Shown: piece after piece, positions 1 through 8,913 of the stretch | How positions within the stretch are numbered: position 1 is the first letter of the stretch | How the letters are laid out: every line of letters starts with the position of its first letter | Source of the DNA: Microbacterium foliorum | GTDB lineage: Bacteria; Actinomycetota; Actinomycetes; Actinomycetales; Microbacteriaceae | Assembly: GCF_003367705.1 (NCBI RefSeq) | Contig: NZ_CP031425.1 | Span: 248,001 to 312,000 of the forward strand | Direction: 5' to 3' | Length of the DNA stretch: 64,000 nt | Notes under the pieces: generated by a model | The model's database searches: none | What the model saw: only the letters and a program-made list of their open reading frames with translations | What the model was told of the DNA's origin: nothing | Program-made: the position numbers and the translations under genes

Positions 1-2088
1 GGCATGAACGAGACGATGGCGCGGTTGAGCGTCGTCGCCGACGAGCCGCTCTTCCTCGAGGTCGCGCGGCTGTTCGACCAGGACGACCTGCTCGCGGCCG
101 GCGCCGACCGCCGCGACGTGCTCACCGACATGCACGCGAACCAGCACCTGCCGCAGCTGCTGGGATACCTGCACGAATACGACCTCACCGGCGAGCGCCG
201 CTACCTCGACGCCGTGCTCGGCCTCTGGGATCAGATCGTGCCCGGTCGCACGTTCGCGCACGGCGGCACCGGCGAGAGCGAGCTGTGGGGTGCACCCGAC
301 ACCGTCGCGGGCGACATCGGGCATCGCAATGCCGAGACCTGCGCCACCTACAACCTGCTGAAGATCGCGCGGCAGCTGTTCGCCCTCACCCGCGACGCAC
401 GGTTCCTGGCCTACTACGAGCGCGGGATGCTGAATCACATCCTTGCCTCCCGCCGCGACGTCGACTCCGACACGAGCCCCGAGGTCGCGTACATGTTCCC
501 GGTGAATCCCGGGGCGGTCGCCGAGTTCGACAACATCGGCACCTGCTGCGGAGGAACCGGGCTCGAGAACCACGTGAAGTATCAGGACACCGTCTTCTTC
601 ACCGCGGCGGAGACGGATGCCGGTGCCGACGACGAGCTCTGGGTCGAGCTCTTCGTGTCGGCCGCGCTCGACTGGCGCGAGCAGCACGTGACGGTGCGGA
701 TGCTGACGACGCAGCCCTTCGGCGGCACGACCGAGCTGCGCATCGTCGGCGACGACCAGTTCGTCGACGGCACACCCCTGACCCTGCGCATCCGTGTGCC
801 CGAGTGGGCGATCGGCATCCCGACCCTCAGGGTCGGCGACGAGAAGATCTCGGCTCCGGTCGAAGACGGGCACCTGGTCGTGCGCCGCCGCTGGACGTCC
901 GGCGATGTGCTGCGCGTCGAGACGCGCGCATCGTTGCGGGCCGTGCCGACACCCGATGACGCGGTGCTGCAGTCGATCGAGTTCGGCCCGTCGGTGCTGG
1001 TCGCGCGGTCGGATGCGACCACCACCCTCGACCTTCCGCTCACGCAGCGACGGCGCCTCGACGGGTCGCTGCGTGCCGACGACGCCGAATCCGCCGCCGA
1101 TGTCGAGGCCGCGCTGCGCGCCGACGGTGCGGTGCGCATCGCCGGGGTGCGCTTCGAGCCCGTCTGGACCGGCAGCGACGACCGGTACCACATGTATGTG
1201 CGGGCGTCGGGGGCCGACATCGCGTTCGTCGGGGCCGCGACCGACGTGCCGGTGCGCCTGCGGCAGGACGGTTCGTCGCTGCTCGACGACGTCTGGCGCG
1301 AGCCGGCGCCGCGGACCCGCGCCGCGTTCCTCGACCGGGTCGGCGAGACCGCGAGCGCCGCGCGTCGTGACGGACTCCTCGCGCAGACCGAGCTGATCCG
1401 GGTGCTCGAGGCCGCCGCGGCCGCCGATGTCGACGGTCTCGGCGGGCACCCCCGCGGCGCGGTGCGCGACACCGACGCCGCCGGGGTGACGTGGCTTGAG
1501 AGCGCCGACGCCGACGGCATCCCCGTGGTCGAGTGGAGCATTCCGCGCGCGCTCGCCGAGGCTTCTCTCGCGCCGTCGCTCGCGATCGCGACCGACATCA
1601 TCCCGGCGCCGTCGGGCTGGTTCACCGAGCTGCCGACGGTCACCGTCGTGGCCGACGATCTCGCCGGATCCGGCGGCCTGCAGGTCGAGGTGTCGCTGGC
1701 CGACGGGGCATGGAGTCCCTACACCGGCCCCTTCCCGCTGCCGGGCGACGGCGTGCATCAGGTCAGGGCACGCGCGACGGATGCTGCGGGTGCGACGGGA
1801 CATGCGGCTCGCGACTTCGCGGTCGACACCGGCGCCCCCGTCTCTCGCGCGACCGTGCGCCGTCTCGGGTCCAGCGTCGAGATCACCCTCACGGCGACCG
1901 ACGACGTGTCGGGTGTCGAGCGCATCCAGTGGGAGGGGCCGGGCACCTTCTGGGCGACGTTCCAGGAGGCGTTCGTGCGTGCGCTCAGCGACGAGGAGCA
2001 GGTCGTCGAGTTCGCGGCGACCGACCGCGCGGGCAACGAAGAGCGCCGTCAGACGCTGATTCTGCCGGCGAGGGGCGACGGATCGTGA
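1..2088 (+). CDS. DUF1680 / GH146-like beta-L-arabinofuranosidase, 5' cut by window
   Basis: The frame is open from base 1, and its first codons (G-M-N-E-T) match the middle of the (alpha/alpha)6 barrel of this family. The ATG at 4 is therefore internal and the real start lies outside the window. The metal/nucleophile residues are visible: a Cys at 340-342 in an E-T-C-A motif and a Cys pair at 544-549 in T-C-C-G-G-T-G, followed by E-N-H-V-K-Y. That wording is typical of the GH146 side of DUF1680, not the A-C-C-P-P of GH127. After about residue 510 the chain becomes an all-beta tail with Ig/OmpL47-like repeats (D-T-G-A-P, D-D-V-S-G-V-E). Family enzymes remove beta-L-arabinofuranose from plant glycans. 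The gene ends 109 bp before a hydroxyproline operon. The fold is clear; the exact GH family and substrate are inferred. Confidence 0.85.
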   Translation, partial: GMNETMARLSVVADEPLFLEVARLFDQDDLLAAGADRRDVLTDMHANQHLPQLLGYLHEYDLTGERRYLDAVLGLWDQIVPGRTFAHGGTGESELWGAPDTVAGDIGHRNAETCATYNLLKIARQLFALTRDARFLAYYERGMLNHILASRRDVDSDTSPEVAYMFPVNPGAVAEFDNIGTCCGGTGLENHVKYQDTVFFTAAETDAGADDELWVELFVSAALDWREQHVTVRMLTTQPFGGTTELRIVGDDQFVDGTPLTLRIRVPEWAIGIPTLRVGDEKISAPVEDGHLVVRRRWTSGDVLRVETRASLRAVPTPDDAVLQSIEFGPSVLVARSDATTTLDLPLTQRRRLDGSLRADDAESAADVEAALRADGAVRIAGVRFEPVWTGSDDRYHMYVRASGADIAFVGAATDVPVRLRQDGSSLLDDVWREPAPRTRAAFLDRVGETASAARRDGLLAQTELIRVLEAAAAADVDGLGGHPRGAVRDTDAAGVTWLESADADGIPVVEWSIPRALAEASLAPSLAIATDIIPAPSGWFTELPTVTVVADDLAGSGGLQVEVSLADGAWSPYTGPFPLPGDGVHQVRARATDAAGATGHAARDFAVDTGAPVSRATVRRLGSSVEITLTATDDVSGVERIQWEGPGTFWATFQEAFVRALSDEEQVVEFAATDRAGNEERRQTLILPARGDGS

Positions 2089-2197
2089 CCGATCGGACCG
2101 TTTCGTGGACAGGACAGTTCCGGCCCACTAACATTGCAATTGTACTAATCCATCACTCTGGTGCCGAGGGGCGCCGACAGCACAGGAGTTCTGACTC
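2089..2197 (+). promoter_or_regulatory. Leader/promoter region of the hydroxyproline operon
   Basis: This AT-richer 109-bp gap separates the arabinofuranosidase stop from the first operon gene. It contains the 12-mer TGCAATTGTACT at 2135-2146, which recurs exactly inside the dyad upstream of the second arabinofuranosidase (13483-13494). The overlapping ATTGTACTAAT (2139-2149) has ATT/AAT arms, as expected of a GntR-type operator, and TACTAA could also serve as a -10 box. AGGAG lies about nine bases before the ATG at 2198. A GntR regulator is encoded in the operon and is the natural candidate to bind here (inference). Confidence 0.5.
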
Positions 2198-3106
2198 ATG
2201 ACCGAAAAGAAGCCGTGGCACGGTGTCAACCTCGCGACCACGCTGCCGATCAATCCGGACTTCTCCGTCAACTACGACGCCTACGCCGAGCACATCCGCT
2301 TCACCACCGACAACGGCGTGACGGGGATCATCCCGAACGGCTCGCTCGGTGAGTACCAGACCCTCACGGAGGAGGAGCGCAAGCGCGTCTACCTCACCGC
2401 CGTCGAGGCGTCGCCCGAGGGCGTGGCCGTGATCCCCGGTGTCGGCGCATACGGAGCGATGGAGAGCGTGCGCTTCACCGAGCACGCCGCCGAGCACGGC
2501 GCACCCGCCGTCATGCTGCTGCCCCCGAACGCCTACCGCGCGAGCGACGACGAGGTCGTCGACCACTACCGTCGCGTCGCGGCCGTGGGCCTGCCGATCC
2601 TCGCGTACAACAACCCCATCGACACGAAGATCGACCTGCGCCCCGAGCTGCTCGCGCGCCTGTTCGACGAGGGACTCATCGTCTCGGTCAAGGAATTCTC
2701 GGGCGACGTGCGCAACGCGTACGCGATCCGCGAGCTCGCGCCGGGCCTCGACATCTCGATCGGATCCGACGACGTCGTGCTCGAGCTCGGCATCAACGGC
2801 GCGGTCGGCTGGGTCGCCGGCTACCCGAACGCGATCCCGGCATCCACCGTCGAGCTCTACAACCTGTCGACCTCGGGCGACCCGGCCAGCTGGGCCAAGG
2901 CGCACGAGATGTACCGCGATCTGCACCCGCTGCTGCGCTGGGACTCGAAGACCTGGTTCGTGCAGGCGATCAAGCTGTCGCAGGAGGTCGCCGGGGTCGC
3001 ACCGGCCGGCATCACGACCCGCCCGCCCCGTCTGCCGCTGCCGGACGACGTCCGCACGCGTATCATCGCCGACACCGAGGCCGTTCTGGCCAAGGGCTAC
3101 CGCTGA
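2198..3106 (+). CDS. DapA-family delta-1-pyrroline-4-hydroxy-2-carboxylate deaminase
   Basis: This 302-residue class I aldolase-fold protein belongs to the dihydrodipicolinate synthase family. The Schiff-base lysine is K165 in V-S-V-K-E-F-S, Tyr137 lies in A-Y-N-N-P, and the G-S-L-G-E loop is at residues 48-52. The neighbours are a hydroxyproline epimerase, a three-part amino-acid dehydrogenase and an aldehyde dehydrogenase, which strongly favours the hydroxyproline-pathway member over a lysine-biosynthesis DapA. That enzyme deaminates delta-1-pyrroline-4-hydroxy-2-carboxylate to alpha-ketoglutarate semialdehyde in the cytoplasm. It is the first gene of an operon, 15 bp before the epimerase. 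The start is supported by AGGAG upstream. Confidence 0.85.
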   Translation: MTEKKPWHGVNLATTLPINPDFSVNYDAYAEHIRFTTDNGVTGIIPNGSLGEYQTLTEEERKRVYLTAVEASPEGVAVIPGVGAYGAMESVRFTEHAAEHGAPAVMLLPPNAYRASDDEVVDHYRRVAAVGLPILAYNNPIDTKIDLRPELLARLFDEGLIVSVKEFSGDVRNAYAIRELAPGLDISIGSDDVVLELGINGAVGWVAGYPNAIPASTVELYNLSTSGDPASWAKAHEMYRDLHPLLRWDSKTWFVQAIKLSQEVAGVAPAGITTRPPRLPLPDDVRTRIIADTEAVLAKGYR

Positions 3107-3121
3107 TCCGGAGACACATCC

Positions 3122-4123
3122 ATGCGAGCACAACGCGTCTTCCACGCCGTCGACTCCCACACCGAGGGGATGCCGACGCGCGTGATCGTCGGCGGCGTCG
3201 GAGTGATGCCGGGGTCGACGATGGAGGAGCGCCGGCAGTGGTTCATGGCGAACAGCGATGACCTGCGCCTGCTGCTGATGAACGAGCCCCGCGGTCACAG
3301 TGCGATGAGCGGCGCGATCCTGCAGCCGCCGACGCGACCCGACGCCGACTTCGGCGTGCTCTACATCGAGGTGTCGGGCTGCCTGCCCATGTGCGGGCAC
3401 GGCACGATCGGCGTGGCGACCGTGCTCGTCGAGACGGGCATGGTGCCGGTCGTCGAGCCGGTCACCACGATCCGGCTCGACACCCCGGCAGGTCTCGTGA
3501 TCGCCGACGTGCACGTGTCCGACGGGCACGCCGACAGCGTCACCCTGCGCAACGTGCCGTCATTCGTCGTCGCGCTCGACCAGGTCGTCGACGTGCCCGG
3601 GCTCGGCGCCGTCGAGTACGACCTCGCCTTCGGCGGCAACTTCTACGCGATCGTCTCGCTCGAGCAGATCGGGCTGCCCTTCGACCGCGCGCACAAGGAC
3701 GAGCTGCTCGCGGCGGGACTCGCCATCATGGACGCGATCGAGGCGGCGGGCGAACCGGTGCACCCGGTCGACCCGACCATCCGCGGCTGCCACCACGTCT
3801 ACCTGAAGGCCCCCGGGTCGACCGCGGTGCACTCGCGGCACGCGATGGCCATCCACCCCGGGTGGTTCGACCGCTCGCCCTGCGGCACCGGCACGAGCGC
3901 GCGCATGGCTCAGCTGCACGCACGGGGCGAGCTGCCGCTCGACCAGGACTTCGTCAACGAGTCGTTCATCGGCACGAGCTTCACCGGCCGCCTCGTCGAG
4001 ACGACCGAGGTCGCCGGCATCCCCGCCGTCATCCCGACGATCACCGGCCGCGCGTGGGTGACGGGCACCGCGCAGTACATGCTCGACCCCAGCGATCCGT
4101 TCCCCCGGGGGTTCGTGCTGTGA
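3122..4123 (+). CDS. 4-hydroxyproline 2-epimerase (proline racemase family)
   Basis: This 333-residue protein has both catalytic cysteines of the proline racemase family: C91 in M-C-G-H-G-T-I-G and C254 in S-P-C-G-T-G-T-S-A. Two cysteines indicate a racemase/epimerase. The trans-3-hydroxyproline dehydratases of the same family have Thr at the second site, so that activity is unlikely. In this context the reaction is trans-4-hydroxy-L-proline to cis-4-hydroxy-D-proline, the entry step of bacterial hydroxyproline catabolism. The stop codon overlaps the GTG of the next gene by four bases (GTGA at 4120). Confidence 0.9.
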   Translation: MRAQRVFHAVDSHTEGMPTRVIVGGVGVMPGSTMEERRQWFMANSDDLRLLLMNEPRGHSAMSGAILQPPTRPDADFGVLYIEVSGCLPMCGHGTIGVATVLVETGMVPVVEPVTTIRLDTPAGLVIADVHVSDGHADSVTLRNVPSFVVALDQVVDVPGLGAVEYDLAFGGNFYAIVSLEQIGLPFDRAHKDELLAAGLAIMDAIEAAGEPVHPVDPTIRGCHHVYLKAPGSTAVHSRHAMAIHPGWFDRSPCGTGTSARMAQLHARGELPLDQDFVNESFIGTSFTGRLVETTEVAGIPAVIPTITGRAWVTGTAQYMLDPSDPFPRGFVL

Positions 4124-5115
4124 CGTCGGTTCCCGTGATCGGCGTCGACGAGATCGATGCGGCGATCGACCGCCGCGGTACGGTCGACGCCATCACGTCG
4201 GCGCTGCGCGACGGGGTCGACATCGAGGCCGACGCTCCACGGCTGTTCAGCCCGCTCGACAGCGGCGAGTTCCTGCTGATGCCGACGCAGTCGCCCGAGC
4301 ACGCGGGCATCAAGGTCGTGACGATCGCCCCGCACAACACCGCGCGGGGTCTGCCCAAGATCCAGGCGTGGTACCTCGTCTTCGACGCGGCGACGCTGAG
4401 TCCCCTCGCGATCCTCGAGGGCGCCCATCTGACCACCCTGCGCACCCCGGCGGTCACGGCGGTCGCGGTCCGGGGCATGCTGCAGGCCGACCCGCGGGGC
4501 CCGAGAGGCGGCATCGAGTCGCTCGCGGTGCTCGGATCGGGGCCGCAGGCCGAGGCGCATGTCCGCACGCTCGTCGACCTGATGCCGGTCGGCGAGGTGA
4601 GCATCGTGGGCCGCACCCCCGAGCGCATCGCCGATCTGGTCGAGCGACTCCGGGCCGACGGCATCGCCGCGGTATCCGGTGGCCTCGAAGACGTGCGCGC
4701 CGCCGATGTCGTCATCGCGGCCACCTCGTCGAGCGTGCCGGTGCTCGGCCGCGCCGACGTCGACGACCACGCCGTCGTCGCGGCCGTCGGCTCGCACGGC
4801 GCCGACCGCCGGGAACTGGGCGCCGATCTGGTCACCGACGCCGATCTGGTGGTCGAGGCCCGGGCATCCGCGCTGCGTGAGAACGGCAACCTGCTGCAGG
4901 CACGCGACCTCGCGCACTGGGAGGCGGATGCGCAGCCCGTGACGAATCTGCGAGAGTTGGTCGCGGGCGCATTCGTGCGCCGCGAGGCTCGACCGGCCGT
5001 CTACACCGGCGTCGGCATGAGCTGGGAGGATCTCGCCGTGGTGGCGCGGATCCTGAGGTCGGCGCACCGCGCTGATGCATCGCCTCGGAGAGGGAACACA
5101 GATGTCCGGAACTGA
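4120..5115 (+). CDS. Ornithine cyclodeaminase/mu-crystallin family imino-acid reductase
   Basis: This 331-residue protein matches the ornithine cyclodeaminase/mu-crystallin family, with a Rossmann motif (L-G-S-G-P-Q-A-E-A-H) in the middle and the family's R-T-P-A-V-T-A dimer segment just before it. In hydroxyproline operons such proteins often act as NAD(P)H-dependent delta-1-pyrroline-2-carboxylate reductases, which recycle the product of trans-3-hydroxyproline dehydration. I infer that role. No trans-3-hydroxyproline dehydratase is visible here, so the physiological substrate is open. The GTG start overlaps the epimerase stop, and the 3' end overlaps the GntR gene by 14 bases, so translation is coupled. 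Confidence 0.75.
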   Translation: MTSVPVIGVDEIDAAIDRRGTVDAITSALRDGVDIEADAPRLFSPLDSGEFLLMPTQSPEHAGIKVVTIAPHNTARGLPKIQAWYLVFDAATLSPLAILEGAHLTTLRTPAVTAVAVRGMLQADPRGPRGGIESLAVLGSGPQAEAHVRTLVDLMPVGEVSIVGRTPERIADLVERLRADGIAAVSGGLEDVRAADVVIAATSSSVPVLGRADVDDHAVVAAVGSHGADRRELGADLVTDADLVVEARASALRENGNLLQARDLAHWEADAQPVTNLRELVAGAFVRREARPAVYTGVGMSWEDLAVVARILRSAHRADASPRRGNTDVRN

Positions 5116-5806
5116 CACCCGCAGCCTCGTGCGGCTCAGCAAGCAGCCCAGTGTTCGCGACACGGTCACCCGTGCGCTGCGCTCGGCCATCATCAGCGGC
5201 GAGATGCAGCCCGGACGCGTCTATTCGGCCCCGAGCCTCGGCGAGGAGTTCGGCACGTCGGCGACACCCATCCGCGAGGCCATGCTCGACCTGGTGCGCG
5301 AGGGGCTCGTCGTCGCGATGCCCAACCGCGGCTTCCGCGTGACCGAGGTGTCATCGCACGACCTCGCCGAAGTCACCGAGCTGCGCCTCTTCCTCGAGCC
5401 GCCGGCCGTCGAGAAGGCGACCCCGCTGATCCCCGAGAGCGCGTTCGCCGAGCTCCGCGGCAAGGCCGATGACATCGTCGCCGCGGCCGACCGCGGCGAC
5501 CTCGTCGAATACCTGAGCGCAGACAGCGACTTCCACCTGGCGATCCTGCGGTACGCCGGCAACGCCCGTCTCACGCAGCTGATCCAGTCGCTGCGCTCGC
5601 AGACCCGACTGTTCGGGCTCGCGGAGCTCTACGAACGCGGGCACCTCACCGGCTCCGCGAAGGAGCACCACACGATCATGGATGCCATCGAAGCGCGGGA
5701 TGCGGTGCGAGCGCGCGACCTCGTGTTCTCGCACATCGAGCACGTGAAGGGCGACTGGTCGGGTCACACGGTGGGCGAGCCCCACCCCGCGGAGGCGAAC
5801 GGCTAG
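5102..5806 (+). CDS. GntR/FCD-family regulator of the hydroxyproline operon
   Basis: This 234-residue regulator has an N-terminal winged helix (about 15-80, including S-A-T-P-I-R-E-A-M) and a C-terminal all-helical FCD ligand domain with the expected metal-site pattern (D-x-x-F-H near 145 and a later E-H-H). I chose the ATG at 5102 because GAGAGGG lies just upstream; the earlier ATG at 5075 is inside the previous gene. Sitting inside the operon, it most likely represses the operon until hydroxyproline or an intermediate is bound. A candidate site lies at 2135-2149. Its stop overlaps the next GTG (TAGTG). Confidence 0.85.
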   Translation: MSGTDTRSLVRLSKQPSVRDTVTRALRSAIISGEMQPGRVYSAPSLGEEFGTSATPIREAMLDLVREGLVVAMPNRGFRVTEVSSHDLAEVTELRLFLEPPAVEKATPLIPESAFAELRGKADDIVAAADRGDLVEYLSADSDFHLAILRYAGNARLTQLIQSLRSQTRLFGLAELYERGHLTGSAKEHHTIMDAIEARDAVRARDLVFSHIEHVKGDWSGHTVGEPHPAEANG

Positions 5807-6972
5807 TGGGCTCATCGACAGCGCGCGCTGACGTCGTCATCGTCGGGGCGGGAGTCGTCGGTGCCGCGACGGCGTTCTTCGCCGCGGCCGCGGGCCTGCG
5901 GACGATCGTGGTCGAGCGCGGGTCGATCGCCTCGGGCACGAGCAGTCGGTGCGAGGGGAACATCCTCGTCTCCGACAAGGAGGTCGGCCCCGAGCTCGAA
6001 CTGTCGCTGTATTCGCAGCGGGTGTGGCGCGAAGACCTCGCCGAGCATGCGGCCCTGTGGGAGTTCGAGTCCAAGGGCGGCCTCGTCGTCGCCGGCAGCG
6101 CCGCGAGCATGGCGGGCCTGACCGCACTCGTCGGGCATCAGCGCGAGCTCGGCATCCGCGCCGAGATCATCGACGGCAACCCCGGACTGCGCGAGGTCGA
6201 GCCCTACATCAACCCCGCTCTCGTCGGCGGCGCCTTCTACCCCGACGACGCGCAGGTGCAGCCGCTGCTGGCCACCCATCACCTTCTGCGCCTCGCCATC
6301 GCGCACGGCGCCGAGCTGCACACCAGAACGGCGGTGCACGGCATCCTCACCGACCACGGCCGTGCCGTGGGGGTCGACACCTCGATCGGCCGCATCTCGG
6401 CCGGGGCCGTCGTGAACTGCGCAGGGCCGTGGAGCGGTGAGCTCGCCGCCCTCGCCGGCGTGCACCTTCCGGTGCTGCCCCGACGCGGCTTCGTGCTGGT
6501 CACCGAGCCGGTGCCGATCACGGTGCACCACAAGGTCTACGCCGCGGAGTACGTCGGCGATGTCGCGAGCTCGGATGCCGGGCTGCAGGTCTCGCCGGTC
6601 GTCGAGGGCACCCCGAGCGGCACGATCCTGCTCGGCGCCAGCCGCGAACGCGTCGGGTTCGACCGGTCGTTCTCGGCCGAGGCCGTCGCACGCATCGCCG
6701 CGAGCGGGCTCGGTCTGTTCCCGGCGCTGCGCGATGTGGGCGTGCAGCGCGCCTACTCCGGATTCCGCCCGTACTGCCCCGACCATCTGCCGGCGATCGG
6801 CGAGGATGCGCGACTGCCGGGCCTGTGGCACGCGGCCGGGCACGAGGGCGCCGGAGTCGGCCTCTCGGTCGGCACGGGCAAGCTGCTGTCGCAGGCGCTG
6901 CGGTCGCAGGCGACCGATCTCGACCTGACCGCCTTCCGCCCCGACCGACTCGAAGGGCTCGTCGCCGCATGA
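5806..6972 (+). CDS. FAD-dependent D-hydroxyproline dehydrogenase, DAO-type subunit
   Basis: This 388-residue protein of the glycine/D-amino-acid oxidase family begins with the dinucleotide-binding motif V-I-V-G-A-G-V-V-G-A at about 11-20. It closes with the G-H-E-G-A-G-V-G-L-S flavin segment near 345-354. With the next two genes it matches the heteromeric D-hydroxyproline dehydrogenase: this flavoprotein, a small 2Fe-2S protein and a larger flavoprotein. The complex oxidises cis-4-hydroxy-D-proline to delta-1-pyrroline-4-hydroxy-2-carboxylate. The GTG start overlaps the GntR stop, and the stop overlaps the next ATG, so the subunits are translationally coupled. Confidence 0.85.
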   Translation: MGSSTARADVVIVGAGVVGAATAFFAAAAGLRTIVVERGSIASGTSSRCEGNILVSDKEVGPELELSLYSQRVWREDLAEHAALWEFESKGGLVVAGSAASMAGLTALVGHQRELGIRAEIIDGNPGLREVEPYINPALVGGAFYPDDAQVQPLLATHHLLRLAIAHGAELHTRTAVHGILTDHGRAVGVDTSIGRISAGAVVNCAGPWSGELAALAGVHLPVLPRRGFVLVTEPVPITVHHKVYAAEYVGDVASSDAGLQVSPVVEGTPSGTILLGASRERVGFDRSFSAEAVARIAASGLGLFPALRDVGVQRAYSGFRPYCPDHLPAIGEDARLPGLWHAAGHEGAGVGLSVGTGKLLSQALRSQATDLDLTAFRPDRLEGLVAA

Positions 6973-7397
6973 CCCGCACCAGCCTGCAGTTCGACGGCAC
7001 CCCCGTGCCCTTCACTCCGGGGCAGACGGTCGGTGCCGCCCTCGCGGACGCGGGGATCGTCTCGTGGCGCACGACCCGCCGAGACCACGCCCCCCGAGGG
7101 CTCTTCTGCGGCATCGGCGTGTGCTTCGACTGCCTCGTCACGGTCGACGGCGCACGCAGCCAGCGCGCCTGCCTCGTCGAGGCGTGCGAGGGACAGGACG
7201 TGCGCAGCGCCGATCCCGACGAGCCGTTGCCGCTGACGCTGTCGGTTCCCGCTCCGGTTCCGGTTCCGGGTTCCGGTTCCGGTTCCGTTCCCGATTCCGG
7301 TTCCGGTTCCGTTCCCGCTTCCGGTTCCGTTCCCGATTCCGTGGAGGCGGGAGCGCCGGAGGACTCGGCGTCGCATCCGGAGGACTCGCATGGCTGA
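6969..7397 (+). CDS. 2Fe-2S subunit of D-hydroxyproline dehydrogenase
   Basis: This 142-residue protein has one plant-type ferredoxin-like fold in its first ~95 residues. The cluster ligands are C-x4-C-x2-C in F-C-G-I-G-V-C-F-D-C plus a later Cys in R-A-C. It would carry electrons between the two flavoprotein subunits encoded on either side. The ATG at 6969 overlaps the upstream stop (ATGA), and the 3' end overlaps the next gene by eight bases. The last ~50 residues are unusual: a Pro/Val/Ser/Gly/Asp tail encoded by a degenerate hexanucleotide repeat (7243-7342) that orthologous small subunits would not be expected to need. Confidence 0.85.
   Translation: MTRTSLQFDGTPVPFTPGQTVGAALADAGIVSWRTTRRDHAPRGLFCGIGVCFDCLVTVDGARSQRACLVEACEGQDVRSADPDEPLPLTLSVPAPVPVPGSGSGSVPDSGSGSVPASGSVPDSVEAGAPEDSASHPEDSHG
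7243..7342 (+). repeat. In-frame ggttcc hexanucleotide tract in 2Fe-2S gene
   Basis: About 100 bp of degenerate tandem ggttcc/gattcc/cgttcc units encode alternating P-V-P-G-S-G-S-G-S-V-P-type residues at the C-terminus of the 2Fe-2S subunit. Unit length is a multiple of three, so changes in copy number would alter tail length without a frameshift. Confidence 0.85.
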
Positions 7398-8913
7398 GCG
7401 CATCCCCCCGACGTCCGAGGCCGCGCCCGCCGACGTCGCTGTCGTCGGTGCCGGTCCTGCCGGGCTGAGCGCGGCGGTCGTCGCCGCGGAGCACGGGCTG
7501 CACGTCGTGCTGATCGACGCCGGGCGCCAGACCGGCGGTCAGTACTGGCGGCATCCCGATGAGCGCCATCGCGACGCCTTCGCGGCACCCGAGAGCACCG
7601 GCCATCACCACTGGCGTCACTACACCGACCTGCGCGATCGGCTCTCGGCCGCCGTGGCATCGGGCCGCCTCCGGCACCTGGCAGGGCGGCAGGTGTGGCG
7701 CACCGACGGCTACGGCGATCGGGTCGCCCTGCGCACGAGCGCGGTGACCGGCACCGATACCCTGCCGCATGCCGAGCGCACCACGTGGGCGCGGCGACTC
7801 GTGATCGCGACCGGAGCGTACGACCGGCAGCTGCCCGTGCCCGGGTGGACGCTGCCCGGGGTGATGGCGGCCGGCGGCGTGCAGGCGATGCTGAAGGCGA
7901 ACCAGGTGCGCGCCGGGCGCCGTGCGGTGGTCGCCGGCACCGGGCCGTTCCTGCTCTCGGTCGCCGCCGGGCTCGCCGAAGCCGGAGTCGAGGTCGTCGA
8001 GGTGGTCGACGCCAATGCGCTCACGCGCTGGGCGGCGACGCCGCTGCGCGCGCTGCAGGAACCGGGCAAGCTGTGGGAGGGCGTCGGCTACGCCGCCACC
8101 TTCCTGCGCCATCGCGTGCCGTTCCGCACGCGCACCGTGGTCAGTGCCGTCCGCGGCGACGGGCGCGTGAGCGAGGTCGAGTTGTCGCGCGTCGACGGCG
8201 AAGGCCGCATCCGCCCCGGTTCGTCGCGCACCGTCACCGCCGACCTCGTCGCATTCGGCTGGGGCTTCACCCCGCAGCTCGAACTCGCCGTGGGGCTCGG
8301 GCTGCGCACCCGCATCGACGTCGACGGATCGCTCGTGATCGATGTCGACGACGACCTGCGCGCCTCCGATCCGCTCGTCTTCGCCGCAGGAGAGGTCACC
8401 GGCATCGGCGGAGCCATCGCATCGTGCGCCGAGGGCGAGCTCGCCGGATCCGCCGTCGCACGCGACCTCGGCGTGCCCACCGACGCCCGGACGACGGCAC
8501 GGCACCGTCGACGTCTGCAGCGCGGCCGCCGCTTCGCGATCGGCATGCACCGAGCCAGCCCCGTTCCCGCCGCCTGGGACCAGTGGCTGACCCCCGAGAC
8601 CCACATCTGCCGCTGCGAAGAGGTCACCGCGGCCGAGGTGACCGACGCCGTCGATGCGCTGCGCGCCGACGACGCGCGCGACGTGCGGGTCACCGCGCGT
8701 CCCGGCATGGGGCTCTGCCAGGGGAGGGTGTGCGGATTCGCCCTCTCGAAGCTCGTCGCGACCGGCACCGGCCGCGACGTCGATGCCGGCACCGGCGGCG
8801 ACGTCGATGCCGCAGCCCTCGAATCCTTGACCAATCGACAGGTGGGCGTGCCCGTCTCGCTGGGCGACCTCGCCTCGCTCGTGCCGCACCACCCGAACCA
8901 GGAGGAGTCATGA
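7390..8913 (+). CDS. NAD(P)/FAD-dependent alpha subunit of D-hydroxyproline dehydrogenase
   Basis: This 507-residue pyridine-nucleotide-disulfide-type flavoprotein has an N-terminal FAD motif (V-V-G-A-G-P-A-G-L-S-A, about 17-27) and a central second dinucleotide site (V-V-A-G-T-G-P-F). Its C-terminal BFD-like iron-sulfur module carries C-R-C-E-E near 400 and M-G-L-C-Q-G-R-V-C-G near 440. This matches the alpha subunit of the heteromeric hydroxyproline dehydrogenase. The C-terminus is extended by a T-G-R-D-V-D-A-G duplicated stretch. Eight bases overlap the 2Fe-2S gene and four overlap the aldehyde dehydrogenase. Confidence 0.85.
   Translation: MAERIPPTSEAAPADVAVVGAGPAGLSAAVVAAEHGLHVVLIDAGRQTGGQYWRHPDERHRDAFAAPESTGHHHWRHYTDLRDRLSAAVASGRLRHLAGRQVWRTDGYGDRVALRTSAVTGTDTLPHAERTTWARRLVIATGAYDRQLPVPGWTLPGVMAAGGVQAMLKANQVRAGRRAVVAGTGPFLLSVAAGLAEAGVEVVEVVDANALTRWAATPLRALQEPGKLWEGVGYAATFLRHRVPFRTRTVVSAVRGDGRVSEVELSRVDGEGRIRPGSSRTVTADLVAFGWGFTPQLELAVGLGLRTRIDVDGSLVIDVDDDLRASDPLVFAAGEVTGIGGAIASCAEGELAGSAVARDLGVPTDARTTARHRRRLQRGRRFAIGMHRASPVPAAWDQWLTPETHICRCEEVTAAEVTDAVDALRADDARDVRVTARPGMGLCQGRVCGFALSKLVATGTGRDVDAGTGGDVDAAALESLTNRQVGVPVSLGDLASLVPHHPNQEES

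Noticed and set aside
3391..4119. Upstream extension of the ornithine-cyclodeaminase-type gene
   Set aside because: Those codons overlap the epimerase in another frame and are Arg-rich shadow sequence; family similarity starts after the GTG at 4120.
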